Shown one piece after another: positions 17,944 through 28,087 of a stretch of 64,000 bases of DNA. Origin of the DNA: Paracidobacterium acidisoli. GTDB lineage: Bacteria > Acidobacteriota > Terriglobia > Terriglobales > Acidobacteriaceae. Under the pieces are notes generated by a model, which was not told where the DNA came from, did no database searches, and saw only the letters and a program-made list of their open reading frames with translations. Both the position numbers and the translations under genes were made by a program. The stretch lies in contig NZ_QVQT02000002.1 of assembly GCF_003428625.2 (NCBI RefSeq), positions 62,001-126,000 of the forward strand. The letters run 5' to 3'. Position 1 is the stretch's first letter. Each line of letters starts with the position of its first letter.

Positions 17944-19777
17944 TGATCTCCTGAATTCGATTCCTGGCGACAATCCATCAGGTGTCAGCCTCCGATATGA
18001 ACGCATCTACGACCAAATCAAGGAAGCGCGCACCGAAGAGGACGAAAGCATACCTGCGGGAGCCTGGCAGCGTCAGGTAAAAAAGGCCGATTATCCTCTC
18101 GTCCTTAAACTGGCTGGGGAAGCGCTCGCAACAAAAAGTAAAGATCTGCAACTGGCAGCGTGGCTGAGCGAAGCTCACGTAAAACGTGAAGGCATCGTTA
18201 TGGTCGCTCCCTGTCTCCAGTTAATGCTGGACCTGCAGAATAATTTCTGGGATACGCTTTACCCGGAGATTGACGAAGGCGACGCCGGAATGCGCGCCGT
18301 TCCAATCGAGTGGACGGCCAATCGCATTGGAGCGATCCTCCGCGAAGCTCCGATTACTAAGAATGGCCTTAGCTTCTTCCAGTACAGGGAATCAAGAGCT
18401 GTTGGCTACGAGAGTGAGACGGAATATAACGACGCAAAGCGTGAAGCACGGGAGCTTGCTGTTCAGGATGGCAAGATTACCGGAGAAGAATTTGATGCGG
18501 GGTTTGGATCGACGCCGAAAGCGTTTTATGTCTCGCTGGATGAGGCCATTCACAGCGCCACTCAGGTGCTTGAGACGCTGCAGATCGATTGTGAGGACAA
18601 GTATCGGGATGATGGGCCAGGTTTCGGCAAACTAAAAGCCGGCCTTGAAGAAGTCGGTCAGGTTATCAGCAACCTTCTGGGCGAAAAACGCACACTGGAA
18701 CCTGATCCTGTAGCAGCGGAAGAGACAGCGGAGATGACCGAGGAGACGCCCTCGGAAGAACAGGAAGAAATTCAGGAAGATGTCTCCGCCGCTGTTGTAG
18801 TACCTGCTGCAAAACCTGCCAGAGCTAAATCTCTTTCTGCTGAGCCGGCAGACTGGGATGATGCCATGAAGCGCATACAGGACTGTGCGCGTTTCATGCA
18901 GAAAGAACGCCCTTCCAGCCCCATACCTTACCTGCTGCAAACCGCGGTAAGGTGGGGCGAGATGCGGGAGCAGGGCAATTATCCAGCATACGATTTCCTC
19001 GTATCTCCGCCTACGGATATTCGTCAGAGCCTGAAGCGCCTGGCATCGGAAGCCAACTGGGAAGAATTACTCTGCATTGCAACTGCCGCTGCAGGAGAGT
19101 CCTGCGGGCGTGCATGGCTGGATGTACATCGTTACATCTGGAGAGCAAGCTATGAGGCGGGATATTCAGCGATCAGTGCAGCAGTTCTGAATCAGCTGCA
19201 ATGTCTGTTGAAAGAGATTCCCGAAATTCCCTCGTGGACACTCGATGACGACACACCGGCTGCGAACCCGGAAACGCAGCGCTGGCTGGAGGAACAGGTT
19301 ATTCCAAAGCCTGCAGAGCCGGCACCAGCAGAGGAGCCAGCTCCTGATTCGGGGCTAAGCTACGTCGAAAAAATTGCGCCCGCAGAAGAGCAAGAAGATG
19401 AAGCAGCGCCGGATGTGTTGAGCCTGGCACGAGAACTGATCGGCAGAGGGCAGGTTGCCCAGGCAATCCAGCTCCTGGTGCGCGACGCAGCCCAGCAGCC
19501 CAGTGGCCGGGCCCGGTTTCAGCGGCGCCTTCAGGTGGCGCAGCTATGTATCACTGCCGGGCAAAATAAAGTCGCATATCCAGTACTCGAAGAACTGGTA
19601 CGAGAGATCGAGCAACGCAGTCTGGAGGAATGGGAGGCCAGCGATGTGATTGCGCCTCCACTGGCGTTATTGCTGAAATGTCTTGATCCGTCCGGTGATA
19701 CCAACGGGCAAAGAGAAGCACTATTTTCCCGCTTGTGCCGTATTGATCCGATCGCGGCAATGGACCTTTCTCGCTGA
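17930..19777 (+). CDS. tssA: T6SS protein TssA (ImpA N-terminal domain)
   Basis: The 615-residue protein starts at GTG 17930, inside the end of tagJ. Its N-terminus has the ImpA pattern 'PGDNPSGVSLRYERIYDQIKEAR' and 'YPLVLKLAGEALATKSKDLQLAAWLSEA'. An acidic, low-complexity linker (about 260-300) and a long helical C-terminal half follow, ending in TPR-like 'ARELIGRGQVAQAIQLLVRDA' text. TssA proteins guide tube and sheath polymerisation at the baseplate or distal end. The C-terminal class (ring-forming or cap-forming) cannot be decided by eye. Confidence 0.9.
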   Translation: MPLRDDLLNSIPGDNPSGVSLRYERIYDQIKEARTEEDESIPAGAWQRQVKKADYPLVLKLAGEALATKSKDLQLAAWLSEAHVKREGIVMVAPCLQLMLDLQNNFWDTLYPEIDEGDAGMRAVPIEWTANRIGAILREAPITKNGLSFFQYRESRAVGYESETEYNDAKREARELAVQDGKITGEEFDAGFGSTPKAFYVSLDEAIHSATQVLETLQIDCEDKYRDDGPGFGKLKAGLEEVGQVISNLLGEKRTLEPDPVAAEETAEMTEETPSEEQEEIQEDVSAAVVVPAAKPARAKSLSAEPADWDDAMKRIQDCARFMQKERPSSPIPYLLQTAVRWGEMREQGNYPAYDFLVSPPTDIRQSLKRLASEANWEELLCIATAAAGESCGRAWLDVHRYIWRASYEAGYSAISAAVLNQLQCLLKEIPEIPSWTLDDDTPAANPETQRWLEEQVIPKPAEPAPAEEPAPDSGLSYVEKIAPAEEQEDEAAPDVLSLARELIGRGQVAQAIQLLVRDAAQQPSGRARFQRRLQVAQLCITAGQNKVAYPVLEELVREIEQRSLEEWEASDVIAPPLALLLKCLDPSGDTNGQREALFSRLCRIDPIAAMDLSR

Positions 19778-19794
19778 ATATCAGGAGCACTCTT

Positions 19795-20259
19795 TTGGCT
19801 CGTCTGGCTACAGAATCGCTGATCACGCAATCCGTTCTTGACCGGCTTACGAACGTTGACGACTGGCCGGCAACTCGCTCGCAGTCGCTTCGATATTTTA
19901 AAGATGCGCTGAAACGTGATCTGGAATGGCTGCTGAATACGAGACGCCCTCCCATTCCCGAGCTTGCGGAATACGATGCGGCGAAAAATTCTGTAATCAA
20001 CTATGGGCTGCCGGATATTACCTCTCTGGGGTTGAGCTCAGCCTCTGATCATCGGCGGTTGCGTATAGCGATAGAAGAGTCAATCCGAAATTTTGAGCCT
20101 CGCCTGGCTGATGTGCGTGTTTCCCTGGATGGAGCGGAAACGGCGAACCGCCGCCTCCGTTTTCACATTGAAGGAAGTATGAAACTCGATCCATCTCCGG
20201 AAGAGATTTCCTTTGACACCGTGCTTGAGCTGTCCAGCGGCGAATACAAGGTGAAATAA
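19795..20259 (+). CDS. tssE: T6SS baseplate protein TssE (gp25-like)
   Basis: The 154-residue protein shows the gp25/TssE motifs 'SLRYFKDALKRDLEWLLNTRRPP' and 'SVINYGLPDIT', with 'AIEESIRNFEPRLADVRVSL' after them. TssE is a wedge component of the baseplate. The start is TTG 19795, supported by AGGAG eight bases upstream and by lack of any earlier ATG/GTG in a good place. It lies 17 bases after tssA and 5 bases before tssF. Confidence 0.93.
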   Translation: MARLATESLITQSVLDRLTNVDDWPATRSQSLRYFKDALKRDLEWLLNTRRPPIPELAEYDAAKNSVINYGLPDITSLGLSSASDHRRLRIAIEESIRNFEPRLADVRVSLDGAETANRRLRFHIEGSMKLDPSPEEISFDTVLELSSGEYKVK

Positions 20260-20264
20260 GAGAG

Positions 20265-22106
20265 ATGCGTGAAGAACTTCTCGAATATTACGAGCGTGAG
20301 CTGGCCTATATAAGGCAACTGGGCGCGGAATTTTCTCAGAAATATCCGCGTGTGGCCAGTCGTCTTTTGCTCGAGCCGGATCGTTGTGATGATCCTCATG
20401 TCGAGCGGCTGATAGAGTCCTTTGCCTTCATGGCAGCGCGTGTACACCTGCGCATTGATGACGACTTTCCGGAGGTCACGGCAGCGCTGCTTAACCTTGT
20501 CGCTCCTCATTACCTTCGGTCGATTCCATCTATGACAATTGTGGAATGCCAGCTTGACCCGGAGCAGGGTAAGCAGACTGCCGGCCTGAAGGTTCCTGCC
20601 GGAACGCATCTTGCCACAAAGCGCACCTTTGACAGTCTGCCTTGCCGTTTCCGCACGGCATATAATGTGGAGCTTTGGCCGTTTACTGTATCTGAATGTG
20701 AATGGCGCCAGCCGGAACGGTTAACGCAGGTTATTCGTGTACCCGGTGCGGTGGGTGTAATCCGTATGCGTCTGCAATGTGCTCCGGATGTGTCATTTGA
20801 AAAGCTGGAACTGGACATGCTGCGCTTCCATCTGACCGGCGATACAAATGTGGTTCACACGCTTTATGAGCTGTTTTGCCGAAACTGTATAGCGATCTGT
20901 GTGCGCGATCCGCAGAAATCGAATGGGCCCGTCTCTGCCGTACCGGTTTCACAATTGGCTGCAATGGGTTTTGAAGAAGACGAAGCGCTGCTTCCATATC
21001 CGCGGCGCTCGTTCAGCGGCTATCGCCTTCTGCAGGAGTACTTCACCTTTTCCGAAAAGTTTCTCTTTTTCGAACTTGATGGCTTAAAGGCCATTGCGGA
21101 GACCGGCTGCAGGGAACAGGCGGAAATCCTTTTCTATTTTTCACGCTTTGATCGCCCTGAGCGAAGTCAGGATCTCGAGGTGGGAGTTACCTCGCGTACG
21201 CTAAGACCTGGCTGCACACCGGTCATTAACCTCTTTTCACAAACAGCAGAGCCGATCCTCGTTTCTCACACAAAGCACGAGTATGAAGTTATTCCGGATG
21301 TTCGCCATCAGGAAACGACAGAGATTTTTTCTGTTGATGACGTGCTTGCATCCAATACGAGCCGGCGCGAAAGCGTCGAGCTGGAGCCGCTTTACTCCTA
21401 TCGTTTTCAGGCGCGCAACGCAGCAGGGCGTACATACTGGCATTCAGTACGCCGGGGGAATCCTCTGGGTGAACGTGAGCCTTCCAGGCTATTCCTGTCA
21501 CTGGTCGACATTGACGGACAACTCACTCAGCCTGACGCAGAGGTGCTGACAGTTCGTTGTACATGCTCTAATTTCGATCTCCCCTCGCGATTGCCATATG
21601 GTGCGGAGGAAGGGGATTTCAGCGCTGAAGATTTTCCGGCGGTACAGCGCATCACGGCATTACGACGGCCTACGCCGAGCTACGATCCTCCCGCGGAGAA
21701 GGGGCAGTTATGGAGACTGGCTTCGCAGCTTTCCCTGAATTACCTTTCCCTGGTTGAGGAGGGGCTGAGTGCCTTTCAGGAAATCCTTCGGCTTCATAAC
21801 TTCACGGAGTCAGCTCATCTGGAAAATCAGATAGGCGGCATTATCGGCCTGAATTCGAGCCCTCACTTTGCCGTGATGCAGTCGGATTATGGCAATATCC
21901 CCGCGCGAGGGACACGAATCGAGATGGAATTTGACGAACGTCAATTTGTTGGAGGCGGCGTTTATCTGTTTGCCGGCGTGTTGAATCACTTTCTCGGCTC
22001 ATACACGTCCATCAATAGTTTTTGCCAGTTCGCTGCGCGTACTAACCAAAGAAAGGAGGTACTCGGCGAATGGCCACCCAGAGCGGGCAACAAACCACTG
22101 ATCTGA
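20265..22106 (+). CDS. tssF: T6SS baseplate protein TssF
   Basis: The 613-residue protein begins with the TssF signature 'LLEYYERELAYIRQLGAEFSQKYPRVASRLLLE' and 'DPHVERLIESFAFMAARVHLRIDDDFPE', and near the end has 'FVGGGVYLFAGVLNHFLGSYTSINSF'. TssF forms baseplate wedges with TssG and TssE. It overlaps tssG by 37 bases. Confidence 0.96.
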   Translation: MREELLEYYERELAYIRQLGAEFSQKYPRVASRLLLEPDRCDDPHVERLIESFAFMAARVHLRIDDDFPEVTAALLNLVAPHYLRSIPSMTIVECQLDPEQGKQTAGLKVPAGTHLATKRTFDSLPCRFRTAYNVELWPFTVSECEWRQPERLTQVIRVPGAVGVIRMRLQCAPDVSFEKLELDMLRFHLTGDTNVVHTLYELFCRNCIAICVRDPQKSNGPVSAVPVSQLAAMGFEEDEALLPYPRRSFSGYRLLQEYFTFSEKFLFFELDGLKAIAETGCREQAEILFYFSRFDRPERSQDLEVGVTSRTLRPGCTPVINLFSQTAEPILVSHTKHEYEVIPDVRHQETTEIFSVDDVLASNTSRRESVELEPLYSYRFQARNAAGRTYWHSVRRGNPLGEREPSRLFLSLVDIDGQLTQPDAEVLTVRCTCSNFDLPSRLPYGAEEGDFSAEDFPAVQRITALRRPTPSYDPPAEKGQLWRLASQLSLNYLSLVEEGLSAFQEILRLHNFTESAHLENQIGGIIGLNSSPHFAVMQSDYGNIPARGTRIEMEFDERQFVGGGVYLFAGVLNHFLGSYTSINSFCQFAARTNQRKEVLGEWPPRAGNKPLI

Positions 22107-23128
22107 CGCAGCAGTCGAAAGGCAACCTGCAGCCTTTGCGGGCACTGCTGGATCGCGATCCTTACAGCGTTCGGTTCTTTCAGGCTGTGCGATTGCTTGA
22201 GCGGCTTTACCCGGATCGCCATCCTGTGGGGCTTTTTGTCTCTCCCTCAGCCGAGGTGGTACGTTTTTCGTCCGTACCCAGCCTCTCCTTTCCTGCCAGT
22301 GAAATTCAGGCATTTGAAGAGAAAGCAGGATCTGCAAAGCTTTCTGTGAACTTCATGGGACTATCTGCTGCAGTCGGCACGCTTCCTCATCCTTATACAG
22401 AGTTTTTACTGGAAAGAGCACGTGCAAAAGATCGGGGTCCGGCGGAGTTTTTCGACGTTTTCAATCACCGGGTCATTTCACTTTTTTACCGCGCATGGCA
22501 AAAGTACCGCTTCTATATTGCATACGAGCGGACGGGCGCGGGAGATGATGTGATCAGTGCCCGGCTGATGGACCTGATTGGCCTCGGAACCAAAGGCCTG
22601 CAGCATCGCATGGGGGTCGCCGATGAGGCCTGTCTGTATTACACCGGCCTGCTTGCGCAACGGCGCCCGACAGCTCAGGGGCTGAAGCAGCTTATTGAAG
22701 ACTATTTTGATATGCCGGTACAGGTACAGCAGTTTACAGGTGTCTGGAAGCGCCTTCCTCCGACAAATCTGACCTTCCTGCGTGACAGTGGTATGTTCTG
22801 TGAGCGTCTCGGCATGGGAACAATTGTTGGGGATGAAGTGTGGGACCAGCATGGCACCGTGACACTGCGTCTCGGGCCTATGAATTTTGAGCGTTACCAG
22901 CAGTTTTTGCCAGGTGCTGACGCGAGCAGGGAGCTTCATGCCTGGCTAAGAATTTATGCCAGCCGCGAAATCGACTTTATTATCCAGCTGGTTCTGGAAC
23001 GTGAGCAGACGCCTGGAATGAAGCTGGGGGAGACCGGCCCCTCAGCATCGAGGCTTGGACTGGTCAGCTGGATTAAGAATCGTCCTCTGGGGCACGACCC
23101 CGACGAAGCCACTTACCGATTGTCGTGA
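22070..23128 (+). CDS. tssG: T6SS baseplate protein TssG
   Basis: The 352-residue protein has the TssG opening 'YSVRFFQAVRLLERLYPDR' and the later 'FFDVFNHRVISLFYRAWQKYR', 'RPTAQGLKQLIEDYFDMPVQV' and 'LGLVSWIK' segments. TssG completes the TssFGE wedge. ATG 22070 lies inside the end of tssF and follows a near-perfect AAGGAGG ribosome binding site by nine bases, which supports the 37-base overlap as real. Confidence 0.95.
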   Translation: MATQSGQQTTDLTQQSKGNLQPLRALLDRDPYSVRFFQAVRLLERLYPDRHPVGLFVSPSAEVVRFSSVPSLSFPASEIQAFEEKAGSAKLSVNFMGLSAAVGTLPHPYTEFLLERARAKDRGPAEFFDVFNHRVISLFYRAWQKYRFYIAYERTGAGDDVISARLMDLIGLGTKGLQHRMGVADEACLYYTGLLAQRRPTAQGLKQLIEDYFDMPVQVQQFTGVWKRLPPTNLTFLRDSGMFCERLGMGTIVGDEVWDQHGTVTLRLGPMNFERYQQFLPGADASRELHAWLRIYASREIDFIIQLVLEREQTPGMKLGETGPSASRLGLVSWIKNRPLGHDPDEATYRLS

Positions 23129-23163
23129 ATTGAAAAAGAGCCTATTCTTCGGAGCACGTTACG

Positions 23164-25833
23164 ATGAGTCTCAATCTGAAAGCACTGATTGGCAAATTAA
23201 ACGACGCAACGCGCAGCGCAATGGAAGCCGCTGCAGGCTTATGCGTTTCCCGCACGCACTATGACATCGAAGTCGAGCATTATCTGTTAAAGGCTATCGA
23301 TAGCTCCGACAACGATATTGCATTCATTCTGAAACAATACGGCGTCGATCGATCCAGGCTTACCGCCGAGCTTCAGCGCAGTCTCGACCGCCTGAAGAGC
23401 GGCAACGCCCGAAGCCCTGCCTTTAGCCCGCAACTGGTGAAGATGTTCACCGAAGCATGGACAATTGCCACCATCGAATATGACGCCACTCAGATCCGTA
23501 CCGGATTCACACTGCTTGCGCTTCTCTCCAGTGATGAACTCGCACGGCTCGTTCGCGATATCAGCAAAGAACTGCAGCTTATCCCGATTGAAGCGTTACG
23601 CAAGGACTATTACGCGATCACTGCGCAGTCAAAAGAAGAGCAGACAATATCGGCACCCATGTCAGGTGCTTCAGAGAGCGGTGCGCCCACAAAAGCTGGA
23701 CCGGGAGGAAAAACACCGCATCTCGATCAATACACGGTCAATCTTACGGCTAATGCCAAAGCAGGAAAGATAGACCCGGTGTTGGGACGCGATCAGGAAA
23801 TTCGCCAGGTAGTGGATATCCTGATGCGCCGCAGGCAGAACAACCCCATTCTCACGGGCGAGGCCGGTGTTGGAAAAACCGCCGTTGTGGAAGGCTTCGC
23901 GCTTCGCGTGAGTCAGGGTGATGTTCCACCTGCACTGCGAAATGTACAGCTGCACAGCCTTGACCTTGCTCTTCTTCAGGCCGGTGCGAGTGTTAAAGGT
24001 GAATTCGAGAACCGCCTGAAGGGCCTGATTCAGGAAGTAAAATCCTCGCCGCATCCGATCATTCTTTTTATTGATGAAGCACACACCATGATAGGTGCGG
24101 GCGGACAGGCCGGTCAGAATGATGCGGCAAACCTGTTGAAGCCTGCTCTGGCACGGGGTGAGCTGCGAACCATCGCAGCGACCACATGGTCGGAATACAA
24201 AAAATACTTTGAAAAAGATGCGGCTCTTGCAAGACGCTTTCAGGTAGTGAAAGTAGAAGAGCCGGATGAAGAAAAATGCTGCACCATGCTGCGCGGCATC
24301 GTTTCTGCTCTTGAAAAGCACCATAATCTGCGCATCCTGGATGAGGCTGTCACTTCAACTGTCAGGCTGACGCACCGCTATCTTGCGGGAAGACAGCTTC
24401 CCGATAAGGCCGTAAGTGTTCTTGATACTGCTTGTGCGCGACTCGCACTGGGGCAAAACACGATTCCGCCGGCGATTGAGGATGCGACGCGCCGCATAGA
24501 CGACCTGAAGGTTCAGCGGCAGATTCTCGATCGCGAAACCAGTACCGGGGCAGATCATGCAGAGCGGATTGCGAATATCGAAGAGCAACTGGCTGCGACG
24601 GAAGCGAGGTTGGCAGCCCTTAAAGAGCAGTGGGAACGCGAAATCGATCTGGTGAAACGGATTCGTGCAGTTCGGGAGGCTCTGGAGTCGGGTGCGACGG
24701 AAGCAAAGATAAAAGATGTAGAAACAGATGCCGATGGAGTATCGATTCAGGCAACGGTGGAAAGCCTTCAGGCTCTGGAAGAAGAACTGCGCCAGGTGCA
24801 GGGAGAAGACCCATTGATGCGGGTCTGTGTGGATGAACATATCGTCGGCGAGGTCGTATCCGCATGGACGGGTATTCCACTGCGCAAGATGGTGAAGGAT
24901 GAAATAGCTGCCGTGCTGGAACTGGATGGTCAGCTCTCCAGGCGAGTCATCGGCCAGGATCATGCTTTGTCGGCGATTGCGCAGCGCATTATCACATCGC
25001 GTGCCAGCCTTGACGATCCCGGTAAACCGATCGGCGTTTTCCTCCTCGTTGGACCAAGCGGTGTAGGCAAAACCGAAACGGCACTTGCCATTTCGGATCT
25101 TCTTTACGGTGGTGAGCGAAACCTGATCACCATCAACATGTCGGAGTTTCAGGAAGCGCACACGGTTTCCACTTTGAAAGGATCGCCTCCGGGATATGTC
25201 GGCTATGGAGAGGGTGGTGTGCTGACAGAAGCAGTTCGGCGCAGGCCTTACTCCGTCGTATTGCTTGACGAGGTCGAAAAGGCTCATCCGGATGTACTGG
25301 AGCTGTTTTATCAGGTGTTCGACAAGGGACAGCTCGAGGATGGCGAAGGCCGCGAAATAGACTTCAAGAATACTGTAATCATTCTTACCAGCAACGCCGC
25401 GACTGACACACTGATGAAGCTGACGGCCGATAAAGAAACGATGCCGGAAACCGAAGCGCTGGCTCAGGCATTAAAGCCTGAGCTGAACAAGATTTTCAAA
25501 CCGGCGTTTCTCGGCCGCATGCTGATCATTCCGTATCTTCCCGTACGAGATGAGGCATTGAAACAGATTATTCGGCTGAAAATCGGGAAAATTCAGCGCC
25601 GTTTGCAGGAGAATCATAAAATTGCGCTTGCATACGAGGATAACGTTCTGGACGAGGTTGCTAGGCGTTGTACCGAAGTAGAAAGCGGTGCACGGAATGT
25701 AGATAACATCCTGTCTAATACGATGCTGCCGGAAGTATCGCGCCAGATTCTGACTCGTATGGCAGAAGAGACTTTGACAGAGCGCGTGACGATAGGTGTT
25801 TCTCAGGAAGGACAGTTTACTTACCAGTGGTAG
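23164..25833 (+). CDS. tssH: T6SS sheath-recycling AAA+ ATPase TssH (ClpV)
   Basis: The 889-residue protein has a Clp N-terminal domain (about 1-150), a first AAA+ module with Walker A GEAGVGKT (232-239) and FIDEAHT Walker B, a middle coiled-coil region (about 430-540) and a second AAA+ module with GPSGVGKT (630-637) and [14 protein letters not shown]. The start '[24 protein letters not shown]' is ClpV-like rather than ClpB-like. ClpV disassembles contracted TssBC sheaths. It belongs to the rightward T6SS operon, 35 bases after tssG. Confidence 0.96.
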   Translation: MSLNLKALIGKLNDATRSAMEAAAGLCVSRTHYDIEVEHYLLKAIDSSDNDIAFILKQYGVDRSRLTAELQRSLDRLKSGNARSPAFSPQLVKMFTEAWTIATIEYDATQIRTGFTLLALLSSDELARLVRDISKELQLIPIEALRKDYYAITAQSKEEQTISAPMSGASESGAPTKAGPGGKTPHLDQYTVNLTANAKAGKIDPVLGRDQEIRQVVDILMRRRQNNPILTGEAGVGKTAVVEGFALRVSQGDVPPALRNVQLHSLDLALLQAGASVKGEFENRLKGLIQEVKSSPHPIILFIDEAHTMIGAGGQAGQNDAANLLKPALARGELRTIAATTWSEYKKYFEKDAALARRFQVVKVEEPDEEKCCTMLRGIVSALEKHHNLRILDEAVTSTVRLTHRYLAGRQLPDKAVSVLDTACARLALGQNTIPPAIEDATRRIDDLKVQRQILDRETSTGADHAERIANIEEQLAATEARLAALKEQWEREIDLVKRIRAVREALESGATEAKIKDVETDADGVSIQATVESLQALEEELRQVQGEDPLMRVCVDEHIVGEVVSAWTGIPLRKMVKDEIAAVLELDGQLSRRVIGQDHALSAIAQRIITSRASLDDPGKPIGVFLLVGPSGVGKTETALAISDLLYGGERNLITINMSEFQEAHTVSTLKGSPPGYVGYGEGGVLTEAVRRRPYSVVLLDEVEKAHPDVLELFYQVFDKGQLEDGEGREIDFKNTVIILTSNAATDTLMKLTADKETMPETEALAQALKPELNKIFKPAFLGRMLIIPYLPVRDEALKQIIRLKIGKIQRRLQENHKIALAYEDNVLDEVARRCTEVESGARNVDNILSNTMLPEVSRQILTRMAEETLTERVTIGVSQEGQFTYQW

Positions 25834-25895
25834 ATCTTCAAGGGATGAGAGCCCAGCATCGAATCACCGGAGCGATGAGACGCTAATACACCGAT

Positions 25896-28082
25896 ATGGC
25901 AAATTACACTCATGATGAGCGGCTTCTGACTTTTACCAGCTCGCTGGGCAAAGACATCCTGTTGATCGAATCTGTGTCAGGCGCGGAAGCTATATCTGAG
26001 CTTTTTCACTATAAAGTTGAACTGCTTGCGCCGGTGCAAACAGCGATTGATCCTAAAAAAATTATTGGGACAAAAGTTACCATCGGTATTCAGGCAGCGG
26101 ATTCCGGTGGCCAACGATATATCAATGGCATCGTCTCCGGATTTGAATTTACGGGCGGGGATGAGGAGCTCAACAGCTATTGCGCGTATGTGGTACCCGG
26201 TCTTTGGCTATTAACGTTGAATACAGATACGCGTGTGTTTCAGGACAAGACGGTTACAGATGTCATCAAAGCCGTCTTGTCGAAGTACAACATCAGTCCC
26301 GCTGTTGAGACCTCAGTCAGCTACACACCAATGGAATACTGCACTCAGTACCGTGAGACAGATTTTGACTTTATTTCACGGCTGATGGAGCAGCACGGCG
26401 TCTTTTATTTCTTCAAGCACACTCAGAACGATCACACGATGACTCTTCAGGATACATCGAGCAAGCTAAGCGCCTGCGCGATTCAGGATAGTTATCGTTA
26501 CGCTCCTGAAGAAAATCTCAAAGAAGGTTTTTACGATTTTGTAGTTCAGAAGTTTCGTTCCAGAACCAGCCTCGTGACTGGGCATCATCTGGCATGGGAT
26601 TACAGCTTTATCCGTTATAAAACGCTCCCTGATCCGCTGGCGGATGCGACGACCAGCGGTCCTCTTGGCGCAAATAATCACGAAGAATATGACTATGCAG
26701 TAAGCGCAGCAGCATATCTGAAAAAAGAAGCTTCCGATACAAAGATATCCGACCTTGCAACATTTATTGGAAAGATTCGAAAAGAGGAGTGCGATGCCAG
26801 CGCGGTTATCGTTGAAGGCTCATCCAATGCTGTACCACTGCAAACCGGTTATAGCTTTTCTCTCACCGAATATCCGCAGAACAGCCTGAATGCAAAATAT
26901 CTGACCACGCGTGTCGAGCATGCTGTGCGCCAGCTTCCTTCGTACCGTACGCGCGGTCGGGCCGCGTCCAGTCCATATAGCAATACCTTTACCGCCATCC
27001 CTTTCTCTACCCCCTTTCGGGCTCCATTCCGCGTGAAGAAACCGGCCGTCAACGGCATGCATACAGGCAAGGTGGTTGTCCCTTCCGGAGAAGAGTCCTA
27101 TATGGATAAATATGGCCGGGTCTGTGTGCAGTTTTTCTGGGATCGACTTCGAAAGCCGAACACCACCGACAACACATTGCTGCGCGTAGCGCAGCAATGG
27201 GCGGGTAAAGGATGGGGTACGTACTTCTGGCCCAGAGTGGATGATGAAGTTCTCGTTGATTTTATTGAGGGCGATCCGGATCAGCCGATCGTTGTTGGCT
27301 CTGTCTATAACGGTGTCAACATGCCGAAATATGATCCGGCCGGTCAGTACACACTTTCCGGTATTCTCTCGCGAAGCTCAAAAAATGGCGCTGCAGCCAA
27401 TGCGAATGAGCTTCGTTTTGAAGATCTAAAGGGCAGCGAGCAGATTTATATGAATGCTGAGCGGGATTATGACCTTCATGTTGAGCATGACTGGCATACT
27501 CTCGTGGGAAATGAAGAGCATAGAAAAATCACGGCTAACCAGTATGAAGAGGTCGATGGCGAATCACACATTCTGATCAAGAAAAAGAAGCTGGAAGAGA
27601 ATGACGACGAAGCGCATCTGAATGTCAAAAGCAATCAAATAGTTCAGGTGGGAGCGGATAAGTCGGAAGGTATTACTGGAAACCTCAAGCTTAAAATCGG
27701 CCAGGATTCTAATATTGATGTTGGTCAGAATCTGAATGAAAAGATCGGGATGAACTATTCCTCAAATGTCGGGATGAATCAATACAGCAAGGCAGGAATG
27801 GTTTATGTTGTCGATTCGGGCCAGGAAGTACATATCAAGGGCGGGATGAATGTTGTGATAGAAGGCGGTCTCGGGGTTTGTCTTTCCGGACCTGGAGGCT
27901 TTGTCTCCATCGATCCGAGCGGAGTCACCATTCAGGGCATGCTGGTAAAGATCAATAGCGGAGGTGCTGCGTTGCAGGGTTCACCGGCGCAGACGCAGGA
28001 CCCGCAGGCGCCTGGCTCGCCTACTGCACCCACAGCGCCGACCTTCCCTGGAGATGATCCTTATTCGAAGGCGAGTTCCTGA
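25896..28082 (+). CDS. vgrG: T6SS spike protein VgrG (TssI)
   Basis: The 728-residue protein has the gp27-like N-terminal half with 'YCTQYRETDFDFISRLMEQHGVFYFF', the gp5 OB-fold with 'YMDKYGRVCVQFFWDR', 'WAGKGWGTYFWPRVDDEVLVDFIEGDPDQP' and a C-terminal beta-helix with many short repeats. It ends with a Pro/Ala/Thr-rich tail and no extra enzyme domain, so it is a structural spike that carries cargo by contact. The next gene, a PAAR protein, starts five bases after its stop. Confidence 0.95.
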   Translation: MANYTHDERLLTFTSSLGKDILLIESVSGAEAISELFHYKVELLAPVQTAIDPKKIIGTKVTIGIQAADSGGQRYINGIVSGFEFTGGDEELNSYCAYVVPGLWLLTLNTDTRVFQDKTVTDVIKAVLSKYNISPAVETSVSYTPMEYCTQYRETDFDFISRLMEQHGVFYFFKHTQNDHTMTLQDTSSKLSACAIQDSYRYAPEENLKEGFYDFVVQKFRSRTSLVTGHHLAWDYSFIRYKTLPDPLADATTSGPLGANNHEEYDYAVSAAAYLKKEASDTKISDLATFIGKIRKEECDASAVIVEGSSNAVPLQTGYSFSLTEYPQNSLNAKYLTTRVEHAVRQLPSYRTRGRAASSPYSNTFTAIPFSTPFRAPFRVKKPAVNGMHTGKVVVPSGEESYMDKYGRVCVQFFWDRLRKPNTTDNTLLRVAQQWAGKGWGTYFWPRVDDEVLVDFIEGDPDQPIVVGSVYNGVNMPKYDPAGQYTLSGILSRSSKNGAAANANELRFEDLKGSEQIYMNAERDYDLHVEHDWHTLVGNEEHRKITANQYEEVDGESHILIKKKKLEENDDEAHLNVKSNQIVQVGADKSEGITGNLKLKIGQDSNIDVGQNLNEKIGMNYSSNVGMNQYSKAGMVYVVDSGQEVHIKGGMNVVIEGGLGVCLSGPGGFVSIDPSGVTIQGMLVKINSGGAALQGSPAQTQDPQAPGSPTAPTAPTFPGDDPYSKASS

Positions 28083-28087
28083 GCGCT

